Below the pieces are notes generated by a model. That model was not told where the DNA came from. It was given only the letters and a program-made list of their open reading frames with translations, and searched no databases. The position numbers and the translations under genes were made by a program. Of a stretch of DNA of 64,000 nt, positions 22,352-35,210 are shown in pieces. Each line of letters begins with the position of its first letter. The first letter of the stretch is position 1. The stretch comes from an uncultured Erythrobacter sp. (lineage in GTDB: Bacteria > Pseudomonadota > Alphaproteobacteria > Sphingomonadales > Sphingomonadaceae). The DNA lies in assembly GCA_947488085.1 (NCBI GenBank), contig CANKYI010000001.1, positions 1,116,001-1,180,000 of the forward strand. Reading direction: 5' to 3'.

Positions 22352-23122
22352 TCACTCTCTCAACCGCCAGCCAGTTTTGAATATGAAGGCAATCACAGCA
22401 GTGCATAGGGCCAGAAAGCCGAGCGTCAGTCCCAGCGAAACCCAGATCGACACGTCTGATGTGCCGTAAAATGTCCAACGCAACCCGCTCACCAAAAACG
22501 CAATAGGATTGGCTAGTGCGATGGTGCTCCATGGCTCTGGCAATTGGTCGATGGAATAGAATGTTCCGCCCAAAAATGTGAGCGGTGTCAGAATCAGCAG
22601 TGGAATAATTCCAAGTTTTTCAAAACCATCTGCCCACACACCAAGGATAAAACCGAAGAGTGAAAAGCTGGCCGCGACGAGCATGATATACCCTATGGCG
22701 AGCACTGGATATTTGATCTCGTAGTCGACAAACAAGGTCGCCGTAGCAAGGATGATGGCGGCTAAAACCAAGCCCTTGGTCGCAGCTGCTCCCACAAATC
22801 CGATCAAGGTCTCTGCCACACCAACAGGCGCGGAAAGCAGTTCATAAATTGTGCCCGTAAAGCGCGGCATATAGATGCCGAAACTCGAATTGCTGGTGGT
22901 CTCGCCCAATAAAGTCAGCATCAAGAGACCCGGGATGATAAATGCGCCATAGGGCACCCCATCAACCGGTTCCATTCGCGCGCCGATCACAGTGCCGAAC
23001 ACCACAAAATAGAGCGAGGTCGTAAGGACAGGCGAGAGAATTGACTGAAATGCGGTGCGCATCGCACGCATCAATTCGCGGGTATATATTGACCAAGCGC
23101 CGCGTGCATTGAACCCCATCAC
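22352..23122 (-). CDS. ABC-2 type transporter permease
   Basis: 'GVPYGAFIIPGLLMLTLL', 'LTFLGGTFYSIDQLPEPWSTIALANPIAFLVSGLRW'. Confidence 0.93.
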   Translation of the reverse strand: MMGFNARGAWSIYTRELMRAMRTAFQSILSPVLTTSLYFVVFGTVIGARMEPVDGVPYGAFIIPGLLMLTLLGETTSNSSFGIYMPRFTGTIYELLSAPVGVAETLIGFVGAAATKGLVLAAIILATATLFVDYEIKYPVLAIGYIMLVAASFSLFGFILGVWADGFEKLGIIPLLILTPLTFLGGTFYSIDQLPEPWSTIALANPIAFLVSGLRWTFYGTSDVSIWVSLGLTLGFLALCTAVIAFIFKTGWRLRE

Positions 23123-24069
23123 GCTGCCTCCTCTGCGCTAACAAGATCGATGAAAATGTCCTCTAGTGAGGAGTCATGCACATCAATGCCGCGATAATCG
23201 ACACCTGCTGCGATCAAAGCCTTGGTCAACGCCGCCACTTCTTCGCTGCCACTTCCTGACCCGTCTCCACCGCGGTAACAGAGTTCAAGGCCATCCTCGC
23301 TGAGCGTGACGGGAAATTGTGCGATTGGCTCAGGCAACTGCGATAGAGGCTCGCTTAAGGTGATGACCGCCTCTGTCGTGCCCATGCGTTGCATGATCGC
23401 GTCTTTGTCATCCACCATCAGGATGCGCCCGCCGCGAATGATCCCGACGCGATCCGCCATCAATTCGGCCTCTTCGATATAATGCGTGGTGAGGATGATC
23501 GTCGTGCCGCGCTCACGCAGAGCCGCGATCTGCTCCCACATGCCCTTGCGCAGTTCCACGTCGACCCCGGCGGTTGGTTCATCGAGGAACAACAACTCCG
23601 GCTCGTGCGCCAGGGCTTTTGCAATCAACACCCGTCGCTTCATCCCACCGGATAGCTCACGAATTTGGCTTGAACGCTTTTCGTAGAGCGACAGGCTTTT
23701 GAGAATTTCGTGAATGCGGGCTTTGTCTGGGGCATGACCAAACAGCCCGCGTGAATAAGCAACCGCACGCTCGACCGTTTCGAACATGTCTGTGCTAAGC
23801 TCTTGAGGAACCAAACCAATCCGTGCTCTCGCTGCACGCCAATTGCGCGCCAGATCATGCCCAAATGCGGTGATTGTGCCGTCAGTGGGACGCACCAAGC
23901 CGCAGACCGCGCCGATCAAAGTCGTCTTACCCGCACCATTGGGACCAAGCAGCGCAAAAATTTCACCTTTGCGAATGGTCAAATCAACGCCATCCAGCGC
24001 TCTCACACCGCCAGAATAGACCTTTTTCAGGCCTTCGATTTCAAGGATTGTTTCGTTCACCACCAGCAT
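23119..24069 (-). CDS. ABC transporter ATP-binding protein
   Basis: Walker A 'LLGPNGAGKTTLIG', signature 'RELSGGMKRRVLIAKAL', Walker B 'LLFLDEPTAG'; overlaps the permease. Confidence 0.96.
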   Translation of the reverse strand: MLVVNETILEIEGLKKVYSGGVRALDGVDLTIRKGEIFALLGPNGAGKTTLIGAVCGLVRPTDGTITAFGHDLARNWRAARARIGLVPQELSTDMFETVERAVAYSRGLFGHAPDKARIHEILKSLSLYEKRSSQIRELSGGMKRRVLIAKALAHEPELLFLDEPTAGVDVELRKGMWEQIAALRERGTTIILTTHYIEEAELMADRVGIIRGGRILMVDDKDAIMQRMGTTEAVITLSEPLSQLPEPIAQFPVTLSEDGLELCYRGGDGSGSGSEEVAALTKALIAAGVDYRGIDVHDSSLEDIFIDLVSAEEAA

Positions 24070-24111
24070 TTGGCATAGCGCGGCGCGATTACAAGCGTCA
24101 GGCAGCGAAAC

Positions 24112-25146
24112 TCAAGGCAAGAGCAGCGAGGAATCGCCGTAAGAATAGAAACGGTAGTCATTGGCGATTGCATGATCATAGGCTGCCATCATGCGATCCC
24201 GCCCCATGATCGCACTGACGAGCATCATCAGGGTCGATTTGGGAAGGTGAAAGTTGGTCATCAGCCCATCGACGACCTTAAAGCGATAACCTGGCGTGAT
24301 GAATATGTCGGTGTCTGCGGCAAACTCACACACCCGTCCGCTTTCGTCGCTCGCACTTTCGAGCAGGCGCAGTGACGTGGTACCCACGGCAATGATCCGG
24401 CCGCCCGCAGCCTTTGCCGCATTGATACGACCGGCTGTTCCGGCATCGATCCGCCCGAACTCCGAATGCATGACGTGGTCATCTGTGTCATCAGCCTTCA
24501 CCGGCAGAAACGTGCCCGCGCCGACATGCAACGTGAGCATTTCGCGCTTAATCCCGCGCATATCCAGCGCCGCGATCAACTTTGTCGTGAAATGCAAGGA
24601 AGCCGTTGGAGCAGCTACCGCGCCCGGTTCGTTTGCAAACATCGTTTGGTAGTCGGCAAGGTCTTGCTCATCCACGCCGCGCTTTTGCGCGATATATGGT
24701 GGCAAAGGCATCGTGCCTGCACGATCAAGCAGCACTTCGACAGGCTCGGCCCCTTCAAACCGCAATGTGATGGAGCCATCACTATGTCGCGCCTCTGCGA
24801 TAGCAGTGACACCGCCGCCAAAGATCAGCTGGTCGCCTTCCTTCACTCGTTTGGCATTGCGGATGAAGGCCTGCCAGCGCCTGAGATCGATCCGCTTGTG
24901 CAAAGTCGCACCAATCCGCGCTTCGCCTCCGGCGCGGCGGCCTTCCAACTGGGCTGGGATAACGCGGGTGTCGTTGAAGACCAGCATGTCGCCCGGCTCC
25001 AGCAGATCGGGCAGATCAAGCACACCGTGATCTTCAAAGTCGCCCTTCCCGCGCACAACCAAAAGGCGCGCGGCATCGCGTGGCCGCGCAGGACGCAGGG
25101 CTATTCGGTCCTGTGGTAGGTCAAAATCGAAAAGGTCAACACGCAT
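24112..25146 (-). CDS. queA: S-adenosylmethionine:tRNA ribosyltransferase-isomerase
   Basis: '[30 protein letters not shown]', '[16 protein letters not shown]'. Confidence 0.97.
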   Translation of the reverse strand: MRVDLFDFDLPQDRIALRPARPRDAARLLVVRGKGDFEDHGVLDLPDLLEPGDMLVFNDTRVIPAQLEGRRAGGEARIGATLHKRIDLRRWQAFIRNAKRVKEGDQLIFGGGVTAIAEARHSDGSITLRFEGAEPVEVLLDRAGTMPLPPYIAQKRGVDEQDLADYQTMFANEPGAVAAPTASLHFTTKLIAALDMRGIKREMLTLHVGAGTFLPVKADDTDDHVMHSEFGRIDAGTAGRINAAKAAGGRIIAVGTTSLRLLESASDESGRVCEFAADTDIFITPGYRFKVVDGLMTNFHLPKSTLMMLVSAIMGRDRMMAAYDHAIANDYRFYSYGDSSLLLP

Positions 25147-25190
25147 GCGGTGCGCCTAACCGGTAAAGTGATCGCCGAAAAGCGCGAAAC

Positions 25191-25928
25191 TTACTGAAGC
25201 GGTGCGTTGAGCAAGTCTGCGGTAATATCAATCTCTGGCTCAGGCGCAGTAGTGCCGGGTACAGGTTTTGGACGATTATCGCTGGCGAGCGACGCCTGCA
25301 AAATGCGGGTTGGGTCCTGAGGTGGTTCACCGCGATTGATTGCATCCACCGCTGCCATATTCTCGATCACGCGACCAAAGTTGGTGTAACGTTTGTCGAG
25401 ATTAAAGCGCGGATAAAACACGATAAAGAACTGGCTGTTCGCACTGTCGTCTTCCGTGGCGCGCGCCATAGAGACCGATCCGCGAACATGCGGCATCGGA
25501 TTGAATTCTTCGGAAAGGTCGGGAAATTCTGAACCTCCCTGACCCGTGCCGGTTGGGTCACCACTTTGCGCCATAAAGCCGTCAATCACACGGTGAAAAA
25601 TAACACCGTCATAGAATCCTTGCGCGGTCAGAGTTTTGACCCGTTCAACATGGGTTGGTGCCCATTCCTCCATCAGACGAATTTTCACCCGCTCACCGTT
25701 TGACAGGTCGAGCACCCAGATATTCTCTGGCTCTACCGACTGATCAAACTCAATATTGGGATAGGTCCGCGTATCGACTGGCTCCGGCGCCAGCTCCGCA
25801 TCACCAGAACTATCCTGATCGCCTTCATCAGTTTGCGCGAATGCGGCGGCAGGAACGGACAGCATCGCAAGCGCAGCAAGCGCGCCAAAAGTGTGTTTGA
25901 GCATGGGGGTCTTCATTTGATTTCGCAT
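25191..25928 (-). CDS. Exported peptidylprolyl isomerase, cyclophilin type
   Basis: 'FYDGVIFHRVIDGFMAQSGDPTGTGQGG', 'SMARATEDDSANSQFFIVF'. Confidence 0.93.
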   Translation of the reverse strand: MRNQMKTPMLKHTFGALAALAMLSVPAAAFAQTDEGDQDSSGDAELAPEPVDTRTYPNIEFDQSVEPENIWVLDLSNGERVKIRLMEEWAPTHVERVKTLTAQGFYDGVIFHRVIDGFMAQSGDPTGTGQGGSEFPDLSEEFNPMPHVRGSVSMARATEDDSANSQFFIVFYPRFNLDKRYTNFGRVIENMAAVDAINRGEPPQDPTRILQASLASDNRPKPVPGTTAPEPEIDITADLLNAPLQ

Positions 25929-25994
25929 ATTGGGGTCAGCGTTTAACGACGCGCGCCTGACACTTCAATGAATGAGTGCGCACTCGTCACCGGT

Positions 25995-26507
25995 TCAATA
26001 ATCACCCTTGCGGCCGATTTCCTCAACCCGCGCATTTACCTCACCACAGACAGGCGCGCTAACGAAGGGCGTAATGTCTCCACCATAAAGCGCGATTTCC
26101 TTGACCAGTTTCGAGGCGATGGGCTGCAGAGAGACATCGGCCATCAGGAATACGGTCTCAATCGATTCATCAAGCTGCTGGTTCATGCCTGCCATTTGGT
26201 ACTCATATTCAAAGTCGGCGACTGCGCGCAGTCCGCGGATAATCACGTTCGCACCTTGTTTCTGAGCGAATTTCACGAGCAGCGCGTTGAACCCGACGAC
26301 TTCGACATTCGTCAGGCCAAGCTGCTTCACCTCACGTTCCACCATGGCAAAACGTTCTTCGGTCGAGAACATCGGGTTTTTCGAAGGGTTAGTGGTCACC
26401 CCAATGATGAGGTGATCAACCAGCTTGGACCCCCGCCGAATAATGTCGGCATGGCCCAAAGTGATCGGATCAAATGTTCCAGGGTAAATCCCGATGCGGC
26501 GTGTCAT
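25995..26507 (-). CDS. coaD: Phosphopantetheine adenylyltransferase
   Basis: 'RIGIYPGTFDPITLGHADIIRRGSKLVDHLIIGV'. Confidence 0.97.
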   Translation of the reverse strand: MTRRIGIYPGTFDPITLGHADIIRRGSKLVDHLIIGVTTNPSKNPMFSTEERFAMVEREVKQLGLTNVEVVGFNALLVKFAQKQGANVIIRGLRAVADFEYEYQMAGMNQQLDESIETVFLMADVSLQPIASKLVKEIALYGGDITPFVSAPVCGEVNARVEEIGRKGDY

Positions 26508-26923
26508 TCTAATCCGACCTCCCAACTTATAGCCCCGAAGTCTTGGCCCTCACCAATCTCAATCCTGATACGATCTTGGCTGTCAGATGACAGCGCACCC
26601 TCATACATATCTTCGGATATTCGCGAAAAACCGAGCGCCTCGACACGCTCTTTCAATTGATCAACGCATACTCTTGGCGCGATGAAGTCTCGCGCGTGAA
26701 ACAACCCATCGGGCCCCGTTTTTCGACCAGCATATCGAATCCCAGCATCCAAACATGCAGGTGCGTCAAAACTATCAACCAAGGCATTCACAAGCTCATG
26801 CTTTTCAGGGGTCGGTCGGGCGACGGATTGTGAACCGTCCGCGTTAGAGACCACGTCAGGTTCGTCCGAACAACCGAGCAACGTGCATGCAATTGCGAGA
26901 GCCGAGACAAATCCGGCTTTCAT
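26504..26923 (-). CDS. Putative lipoprotein of unknown function
   Basis: Lipobox 'CTLLGC'; overlaps coaD (ATGA) and the prenyl synthase gene. Confidence 0.6.
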   Translation of the reverse strand: MKAGFVSALAIACTLLGCSDEPDVVSNADGSQSVARPTPEKHELVNALVDSFDAPACLDAGIRYAGRKTGPDGLFHARDFIAPRVCVDQLKERVEALGFSRISEDMYEGALSSDSQDRIRIEIGEGQDFGAISWEVGLE

Positions 26924-27834
26924 CGGTCCCGCTCAACAATAAACCGGGCAAGCGCTCGCAAGGTGTCGGCTTCTGCGCCGTGGCTGCCCAGATGGGCGAC
27001 CGCTTGATCGACCAATGCGCGGGCCTGTTCGCGGGCCTTATCGACACCCATCAAGGTCACGAATGTCTGCTTGCCTTGCTGTTCATCCTTGCGCAGCGCT
27101 TTGCCGGCCAAGGCGGCATCGCCCTCTACATCGAGCAAGTCGTCGGCGATCTGGAATGCGAGGCCAATATCGCGCGAATAGGCCCGCAAGTGATTGCGTC
27201 CCTCCGGTGGGATCTTGCCAAGGATTGCTCCCATTTCGACGCTGGCAGCGAGCAATGCGCCGGTCTTTAGCTGTTGCAGGCGTGTGATGGTGGGCAAATC
27301 GTATTCTACGCCCTCTTCATCCGCGACCATATCCATCATTTGGCCGCCTGCCATGCCATGCATGCCGCTGGCCATCCCAAGCGTCGCGATCAATTCGCTG
27401 CGCACGAACGGATCAGAACTTGTTCCGTGATCGGCGAGTATTTCAAAAGCCAGCGCATGCAAGGCATCACCGGCTAGAACCGCGGTCGCTTCATCGAATT
27501 TGTGATGCAAGGTCGGCTTACCATGGCGCAAATCATCATCGTCCATGCAAGGCAGGTCGTCATGGATCAACGAGTAGACATGAATCGCTTCCACCGCAGC
27601 GCCTGCGCGCAAGGCGGATGTGCGATCCACACTGAACAATTCAGCCGTGCTTGCCACTAACAAGGGCCGCACTCGTTTACCGCCGCCAATCGCGGCATAA
27701 CGCATTGCCTCAACCAGCCGAGCGCGTGTGTCACCGGGCACGGGCAGAAACGCATCAAAAACCGAGTCGATTTCGCCTTGCACCCGCTTCAATGCGGGTC
27801 CGAGCGTATCGCCATCTATGCCGACAACGCTCAC
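26920..27834 (-). CDS. ispA: Polyprenyl (farnesyl/geranyl) diphosphate synthase, GTG start
   Basis: 'GGGKRVRPLL', FARM 'LIHDDLPCMDDDDLRHGKPT', SARM 'AFQIADDLLDVEGD'. Confidence 0.93.
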   Translation of the reverse strand: MSVVGIDGDTLGPALKRVQGEIDSVFDAFLPVPGDTRARLVEAMRYAAIGGGKRVRPLLVASTAELFSVDRTSALRAGAAVEAIHVYSLIHDDLPCMDDDDLRHGKPTLHHKFDEATAVLAGDALHALAFEILADHGTSSDPFVRSELIATLGMASGMHGMAGGQMMDMVADEEGVEYDLPTITRLQQLKTGALLAASVEMGAILGKIPPEGRNHLRAYSRDIGLAFQIADDLLDVEGDAALAGKALRKDEQQGKQTFVTLMGVDKAREQARALVDQAVAHLGSHGAEADTLRALARFIVERDR

Positions 27835-28104
27835 TCAGCGTGCCCCATCAAGGGGAGCCGTGCCGGAAGGTTTGCCATCGGCACCAGCAACGATTTTCTC
27901 AATCCGGGCTTGCGCTGTATCCAGCCGCTCCTGACACGCAGCGCGTAACGTCTCACCGCGCTCATACAAGGTGATCGATTGGTCGAGCGGTACATCGCCG
28001 CGCTCCAATTGCTGCACAATCTCCTCAAGCGCGACGAGCGCCTGTTCGAAGGTCATTTGCGCGATTGCCTGTTTGTCGTCTTGAGAAGTGTTTGCCTCAT
28101 CCAT
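27835..28104 (-). CDS. xseB: Exodeoxyribonuclease VII small subunit
   Basis: 'MTFEQALVALEEIVQQLERGDVPLDQSITLYERGETLRAACQERLDTAQARIEKI'. Confidence 0.96.
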   Translation of the reverse strand: MDEANTSQDDKQAIAQMTFEQALVALEEIVQQLERGDVPLDQSITLYERGETLRAACQERLDTAQARIEKIVAGADGKPSGTAPLDGAR

Positions 28105-28179
28105 GCCGCAAAGCATTGGCGAGCCGCATCTGCCCGGTCAAGGCTCTCACCTCTTGTCAGGCAGGGAAAAGCCGGTGGC

Positions 28180-28476
28180 TTACTGTTTAGACCAGCAATA
28201 GATGAAGTAGAAAAACTCAACCAAAAGCGTGATCGAGGCGATGCCGAGATACCATAGCAACAGGGTGAAGTTGAATGTCACGATCCCCAATAGGATAGTG
28301 ATGGTGAACGTCGCCATATAGGCAAAACCCGCCTTGATATCGTTGAGGAAAAAGCGGTGCAGTCCAACAAAGCCAAAGAAGAATAGGAGAATGAGCGCGA
28401 TCGGGTAATTGCGGTCATCTTGCCGTTGATAGACATTGCCGACCCGATACATGAGATCACCGTGATATTCCGCCAT
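28180..28476 (-). CDS. TM2-domain-like membrane protein
   Basis: 'ALILLFFFGFVGLHRFFLNDIKAGFAYM'. Confidence 0.75.
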   Translation of the reverse strand: MAEYHGDLMYRVGNVYQRQDDRNYPIALILLFFFGFVGLHRFFLNDIKAGFAYMATFTITILLGIVTFNFTLLLWYLGIASITLLVEFFYFIYCWSKQ

Positions 28477-28667
28477 CCAACCCTCCTATCTGTTGGAAAG
28501 CGAATAGGTCCCTTGCGTTAAACACCCGTAAAAAAGCAGCACATTGCCCAGGATATTCAACGCCCTGTATTGAACCGTGCACAGCTCCATTATTCCGCTT
28601 CACGCAGGGCCTTAGAGCGCCTAACCGTGCAAAGTGTGAGGCCAATCGTTGCAAGGAGCATGACGAC

Positions 28668-29069
28668 ATGAGGTGGACAATTGCGACACTTTGCGCAGCT
28701 GTCGTCTTTGGCGCACTTGATGCGATGTGGCTGCAATGGGCCGGCCCCAACCTTTATGAACCCAATATCGGCGAGATCATGGCTGAGGACATCAACATTG
28801 GCGCTGCGGGCGTATTTTACCTGCTCTATATCGCCGGGATGATATGGTTTGCGATCCGCCCGGGTTTGGAGGCGGGATCTGCCAAAGTGGCGCTAATCAA
28901 CGGCGCGCTGTTGGGTGGCCTTTGTTATGCCACTTTCGATTTAACCAGCCAGGCGGTGTTCAAGGTGTGGGCAACCCAAGTCACCGTCTTTGATATAGCA
29001 TGGGGCGCATTTGCCACAGGCTTGACTAGCTCAGTGGCGACATGGGTCACTCTGCGCTTTTCCAACTGA
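28668..29069 (+). CDS. DUF2177-family membrane protein
   Basis: 'RPGLEAGSAKVALINGALLGGLCYATFDLTSQAVFKVW'. Confidence 0.75.
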   Translation: MRWTIATLCAAVVFGALDAMWLQWAGPNLYEPNIGEIMAEDINIGAAGVFYLLYIAGMIWFAIRPGLEAGSAKVALINGALLGGLCYATFDLTSQAVFKVWATQVTVFDIAWGAFATGLTSSVATWVTLRFSN

Positions 29070-29091
29070 GCGAAAACAGGGGTTCGCGTTC

Positions 29092-29766
29092 ATGTTCATT
29101 GGTCACTTTGCACCGGCCTTTATAGCCGCAGCCGCCTATTCGCGCGGGCCGAAGCTGGGCACCTATTTCATCGCTGCACAATTGGTTGACTGGGCATTCT
29201 TCACTCTCGCTATGGTGGGTATCGAAAAGATGCGGGTTGACCCCAATGCGACCGCTATGGTGCCGCTCGACCTCTATTTCATGCCCTATACTCATTCCTT
29301 GGCAGGCGCCGCCGTTTGGGCGGTGATGATGGGGATTATCGTGGCGATCTGGCACCGCGATAAAATGGGCGGGTTTTTGGCGGCTTTGGTTGTTGTGTCG
29401 CATTGGGCGTTAGACTGGCTGACCCATAAGCCCGACCTAACGATGGCAGGCGGTGAGCAGACCTATGGTCTTGGCCTGTGGAATTATCCTGAGATTGCCA
29501 TGCCGTTGGAGATCGGGATCACAATTGGCGCATTTGTCTATTACGTCACCCGGTCGCGCGGCCCGGCGATCCAGCCGATGATCCTCATCACCGTGCTGAT
29601 GGCATTCCAAATGCTCAATTGGTTTGGGCCAGAGCCGGAAGAGGCCAACATGTTTATGTACGGCCAGGCATTGTTCGCATTCGGAATTGTGACCGCAATT
29701 GCTGTGTGGGTCGGGGAGAACCGCTATTTCACTCAGCGAGGCGGGTTGGCGGCGGCGAGCCTGTAA
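29092..29766 (+). CDS. Membrane protein of unknown function
   Basis: '[37 protein letters not shown]', multi-pass. Confidence 0.65.
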   Translation: MFIGHFAPAFIAAAAYSRGPKLGTYFIAAQLVDWAFFTLAMVGIEKMRVDPNATAMVPLDLYFMPYTHSLAGAAVWAVMMGIIVAIWHRDKMGGFLAALVVVSHWALDWLTHKPDLTMAGGEQTYGLGLWNYPEIAMPLEIGITIGAFVYYVTRSRGPAIQPMILITVLMAFQMLNWFGPEPEEANMFMYGQALFAFGIVTAIAVWVGENRYFTQRGGLAAASL

Positions 29767-29782
29767 TTTAAGGGGTGCTCGC

Positions 29783-32007
<2,225 letters not shown>

Positions 32008-32023
<16 letters not shown>

Positions 32024-32355
32024 AACTGCTTCAGCCAGCGTTGCATTATGGCGGGCATTGGTTGGTGCCCTTTGGCATTGCTTGGCTGATATGGCGAAAC
32101 AATTGGCTAAGCGCAGGAATTGTCATTGCAGCTGCGAACCTGATCGACCTTGATCATCTGCTCGCTACGCCAATCTTTGACCCCGGCCGGTGCAGTGTTG
32201 GTTTTCACTTGCTGCATGGCTGGGAAGCGGGGCTGATTTATGTGCTGATGCTGATCGTTCCGCGCTGGTGGGTGCGAGCGCTGGGCCTTGGCGCTTTGTG
32301 GCACCTTTTGGTTGACGCGGGCGATTGCATGGCGATGACTGGCAGTCTCCTATGA
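32008..32355 (+). CDS. DUF6122-like membrane protein
   Basis: '[22 protein letters not shown]', '[26 protein letters not shown]'; overlaps purL and the MFS gene. Confidence 0.65.
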
Positions 32356-33581
32356 CACAGCTAGCAACCGAGAAAAAGGCGACCAAAGCGACGCTGGGCT
32401 TTGTCGCCTTCATCATCTTCATCGATATGATGGGGATTGGTTTGATCGTACCCGTGATGCCTTCACTGCTGGAGAATATGACCGGGCTGAGCGAAGATCA
32501 AACCGCCGGGATTGGCGGGTGGTTGCTGTTTGCTTATGCGATGATGCAGTTCCTGTTCGCGCCCATCATCGGCGGATTGTCCGACCAATATGGGCGACGA
32601 CCAGTCCTGCTAATCACCCTGTTCCTGCTTGGCGTTGACTATATCATTATGGCTTTCGCACCCGACCTGTGGTGGTTATTTGTCGGGCGATTAATCTCTG
32701 GCATGATGGGCGCGAGTTGGGCCGCGGCCAATTCCTGCGTCGCCGATGTTGCCAGTCCGGAAGAACGCGGCAAGCTGTTCGGTATTTTGGGCGGAGCAGG
32801 CGCGTTTGGTTTTGTCGTGGGGCCAGCGATTGGGGGAGTACTGGGCGAGTATTCGGTGCGAATGCCCTTCGCTGTGTCTGCGGTGCTTGCCATCGGCGGC
32901 GCCATCTTAGGCTTCTTCCTGCTGCGCGAAACCTTGCCAAAAGATCGTCGCCGCAGCTTCGCACTGAACCGCGCAAACCCGCTGGGCACACTCATTCAAA
33001 TGGCCAACACGCCGATCGTTCTAGGCTTTCTTGGCGTGATCTTCCTGCTGCAGATGGCCGCTCAGGCTACCATGGCGGTATGGTCCTACTACACGAGGCT
33101 CCAATTCAATTGGAGCGAGCTTGATATCGGCCTCGGCGCTACGCTTTATGGGGCATTGCTGGTCGTTAGCCAGGCGGGATTGACCGGCATTTTCATTAAG
33201 CGTTTCGGCGCCAAACGCACTGCCATCATTGGCCTGATTATCGGGCTGCCATCATACTTCCTCATCGCTTTTGCTCAAACCAGCGCGATAATCATCGTGG
33301 CAATTGTCGTCGGTACGCTGGCCGGCATCACGTTTCCTGCAATGCAGCAAATGATGAGCGAGCGTATTTCAGAGGATGCACAAGGCGAGCTGCAAGGGGC
33401 GATCGCTTCGACAATGAGCATAACCAGCATCATCGGGCCAGTGATAATGACGATGACCTTTGGCTATTTCGCCGATGATAAGGGGCTATATTTCCCTGGC
33501 GCACCGTTCATTCTTGCGGCGTTGCTCGGATATGCCTCGCTGGTGCTGCTCTGGCGGGTAACAAAGCGGATAGAGAATTAA
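32352..33581 (+). CDS. MFS transporter, TetA/TCR-like
   Basis: 'GGLSDQYGRRPVLLITLFLLGVDYIIMAFAP'; ATG at 32352 overlaps the upstream stop. Confidence 0.92.
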   Translation: MTQLATEKKATKATLGFVAFIIFIDMMGIGLIVPVMPSLLENMTGLSEDQTAGIGGWLLFAYAMMQFLFAPIIGGLSDQYGRRPVLLITLFLLGVDYIIMAFAPDLWWLFVGRLISGMMGASWAAANSCVADVASPEERGKLFGILGGAGAFGFVVGPAIGGVLGEYSVRMPFAVSAVLAIGGAILGFFLLRETLPKDRRRSFALNRANPLGTLIQMANTPIVLGFLGVIFLLQMAAQATMAVWSYYTRLQFNWSELDIGLGATLYGALLVVSQAGLTGIFIKRFGAKRTAIIGLIIGLPSYFLIAFAQTSAIIIVAIVVGTLAGITFPAMQQMMSERISEDAQGELQGAIASTMSITSIIGPVIMTMTFGYFADDKGLYFPGAPFILAALLGYASLVLLWRVTKRIEN

Positions 33582-33586
33582 CGAAC

Positions 33587-34384
33587 TTAGGCCGCTTGCG
33601 GCTCTTGCAGTGCCAAGGCTTCTTGCGCATGACCTTCGGCATTCAACTGCGCCAAGCATTCGCGATAAATCACCGGCTTGCCAATGCCCATCCGCATGCG
33701 CGCCGCATCAATGTCTTCGCGCATCACCGCTTCAACGTCCATATGGGCCAACTTGACCGCCGCTTTGCCCAATGCGCGGCCTTCTTTGATCGCGAGATAG
33801 AGAGGGGCCGATGTGCCTGTCGTTTTCTTGATCTGGCGTGCGGCTGCGTAGGCGATAAATTTCACACCCAAATTGTGGTTCTGTTCATAAGAAAAGCCAA
33901 GCAATGCGGCCTCGCCCAGCGCGTCCCGCCCGTATCCGGTCAAGATGTGAAACAGATCGTGCGTGTCGCGTAGGCGATTAAGATACCATTCCGCCTGATC
34001 GGCGGGGCGGTCCTCACGCGGACGCCAAGCATAGCTCTCTTCGACCAGACCGTTCGCGGTTAACCCCTCGCGCTTCATAAAACGGATGTAATTCTGCGCA
34101 ACACTATCGGGACCGCAACCGGCCCAGCGGGCATGGTCATCCAACATATCAGCCAGCGCCAGGCCATCTTCACGGCGGATAAAATCGCGAGCGGTCTCAG
34201 TGGATAAGAATGCGTCGATTTGCCTCTGAATCTTGCGGCCCTTCAGCGCTTCAATAATGAAAAACACCTGTTTGGTGTCCTCTTTGTCGGCAACAAGATT
34301 GCGGAAATGGCGCAGCGCCTTGATCGGGCGAAACCCGGTGATGTCGCGGTCATCAGCAACAAGCGGAAGATCAAGGGTCGACAT
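33587..34384 (-). CDS. Coq4-family protein, paralog 1
   Basis: HDxxHx11E motif 'HDLFHILTGYGRDALGE'. Confidence 0.85.
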   Translation of the reverse strand: MSTLDLPLVADDRDITGFRPIKALRHFRNLVADKEDTKQVFFIIEALKGRKIQRQIDAFLSTETARDFIRREDGLALADMLDDHARWAGCGPDSVAQNYIRFMKREGLTANGLVEESYAWRPREDRPADQAEWYLNRLRDTHDLFHILTGYGRDALGEAALLGFSYEQNHNLGVKFIAYAAARQIKKTTGTSAPLYLAIKEGRALGKAAVKLAHMDVEAVMREDIDAARMRMGIGKPVIYRECLAQLNAEGHAQEALALQEPQAA

Positions 34385-34515
34385 ATTACGCTCCAATCCA
34401 CACAGAGGATTTCAGTTCATAATTTGCAACCTACATTGATGTTAATAAGCCGTCAATACCTGTTTGACGTAACGGCACTCTTGCACTCAGCGAGCGATAT
34501 GCAAAGAGGAACGCT

Positions 34516-35202
34516 ATGCAAGAACACGACACCGTCCCCTATGCGCTGAAGACCCTTCCCGACCAAGAGAGCATCGAGCGCGCCCGCGCATTGCGCGACA
34601 CACTGCAACAACGCCGCACTTGCCGATATTTCAGCGACGCCGATGTACCGCGCGAAGTGATTGAGGCTGCGATCGAAGCAGCGGGCACTGCGCCCAATGG
34701 TGCCAACCATCAACCCTGGCACTTTGCCGTAATCGCCTCTCCTGAGAAAAAGCGCGCTATTCGCGAAGCGGCAGAAGCCGAGGAACGCCGTTTCTATGGC
34801 GAGGATGGCGACAATCCCAAAGCGAGTGAGGAATGGCTCGGTGCGCTAAAAGAACTGGGCACCGACGCAGACAAACCGTTCCTTGAAACAGCGCCGTACC
34901 TGATCGTCGTTTTTGCTCAGCGCAAAGGTGGGATCGAAGAGGATGGCAAGACACAGAATTATTATGTCAGTGAGAGCGTCGGCATCGCCTGTGGGATGTT
35001 GATCACATGCTTGCACGAAGCGGGACTGGCAACATTAACGCACACGCCTTCGCCCATGGGGTTTCTGCGTGAGGCGTGCGAACGGCCCGAATGGGAAAAG
35101 CCGTTGATGATCGTAGTCGTTGGCCGGCCAAGCGAGGACGCCACCGTCCCCGCCCATGCGCTGAACAAAAAGCCATTGAGCCAGATTGCAAGCTGGTTGT
35201 AG
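34516..35202 (+). CDS. Nitroreductase family protein
   Basis: 'RRTCRYFSDADVPREVIEAAIEAAGTAPNGANHQPWHFAVI'. Confidence 0.92.
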   Translation: MQEHDTVPYALKTLPDQESIERARALRDTLQQRRTCRYFSDADVPREVIEAAIEAAGTAPNGANHQPWHFAVIASPEKKRAIREAAEAEERRFYGEDGDNPKASEEWLGALKELGTDADKPFLETAPYLIVVFAQRKGGIEEDGKTQNYYVSESVGIACGMLITCLHEAGLATLTHTPSPMGFLREACERPEWEKPLMIVVVGRPSEDATVPAHALNKKPLSQIASWL

Positions 35203-35210
35203 CGACCCGG

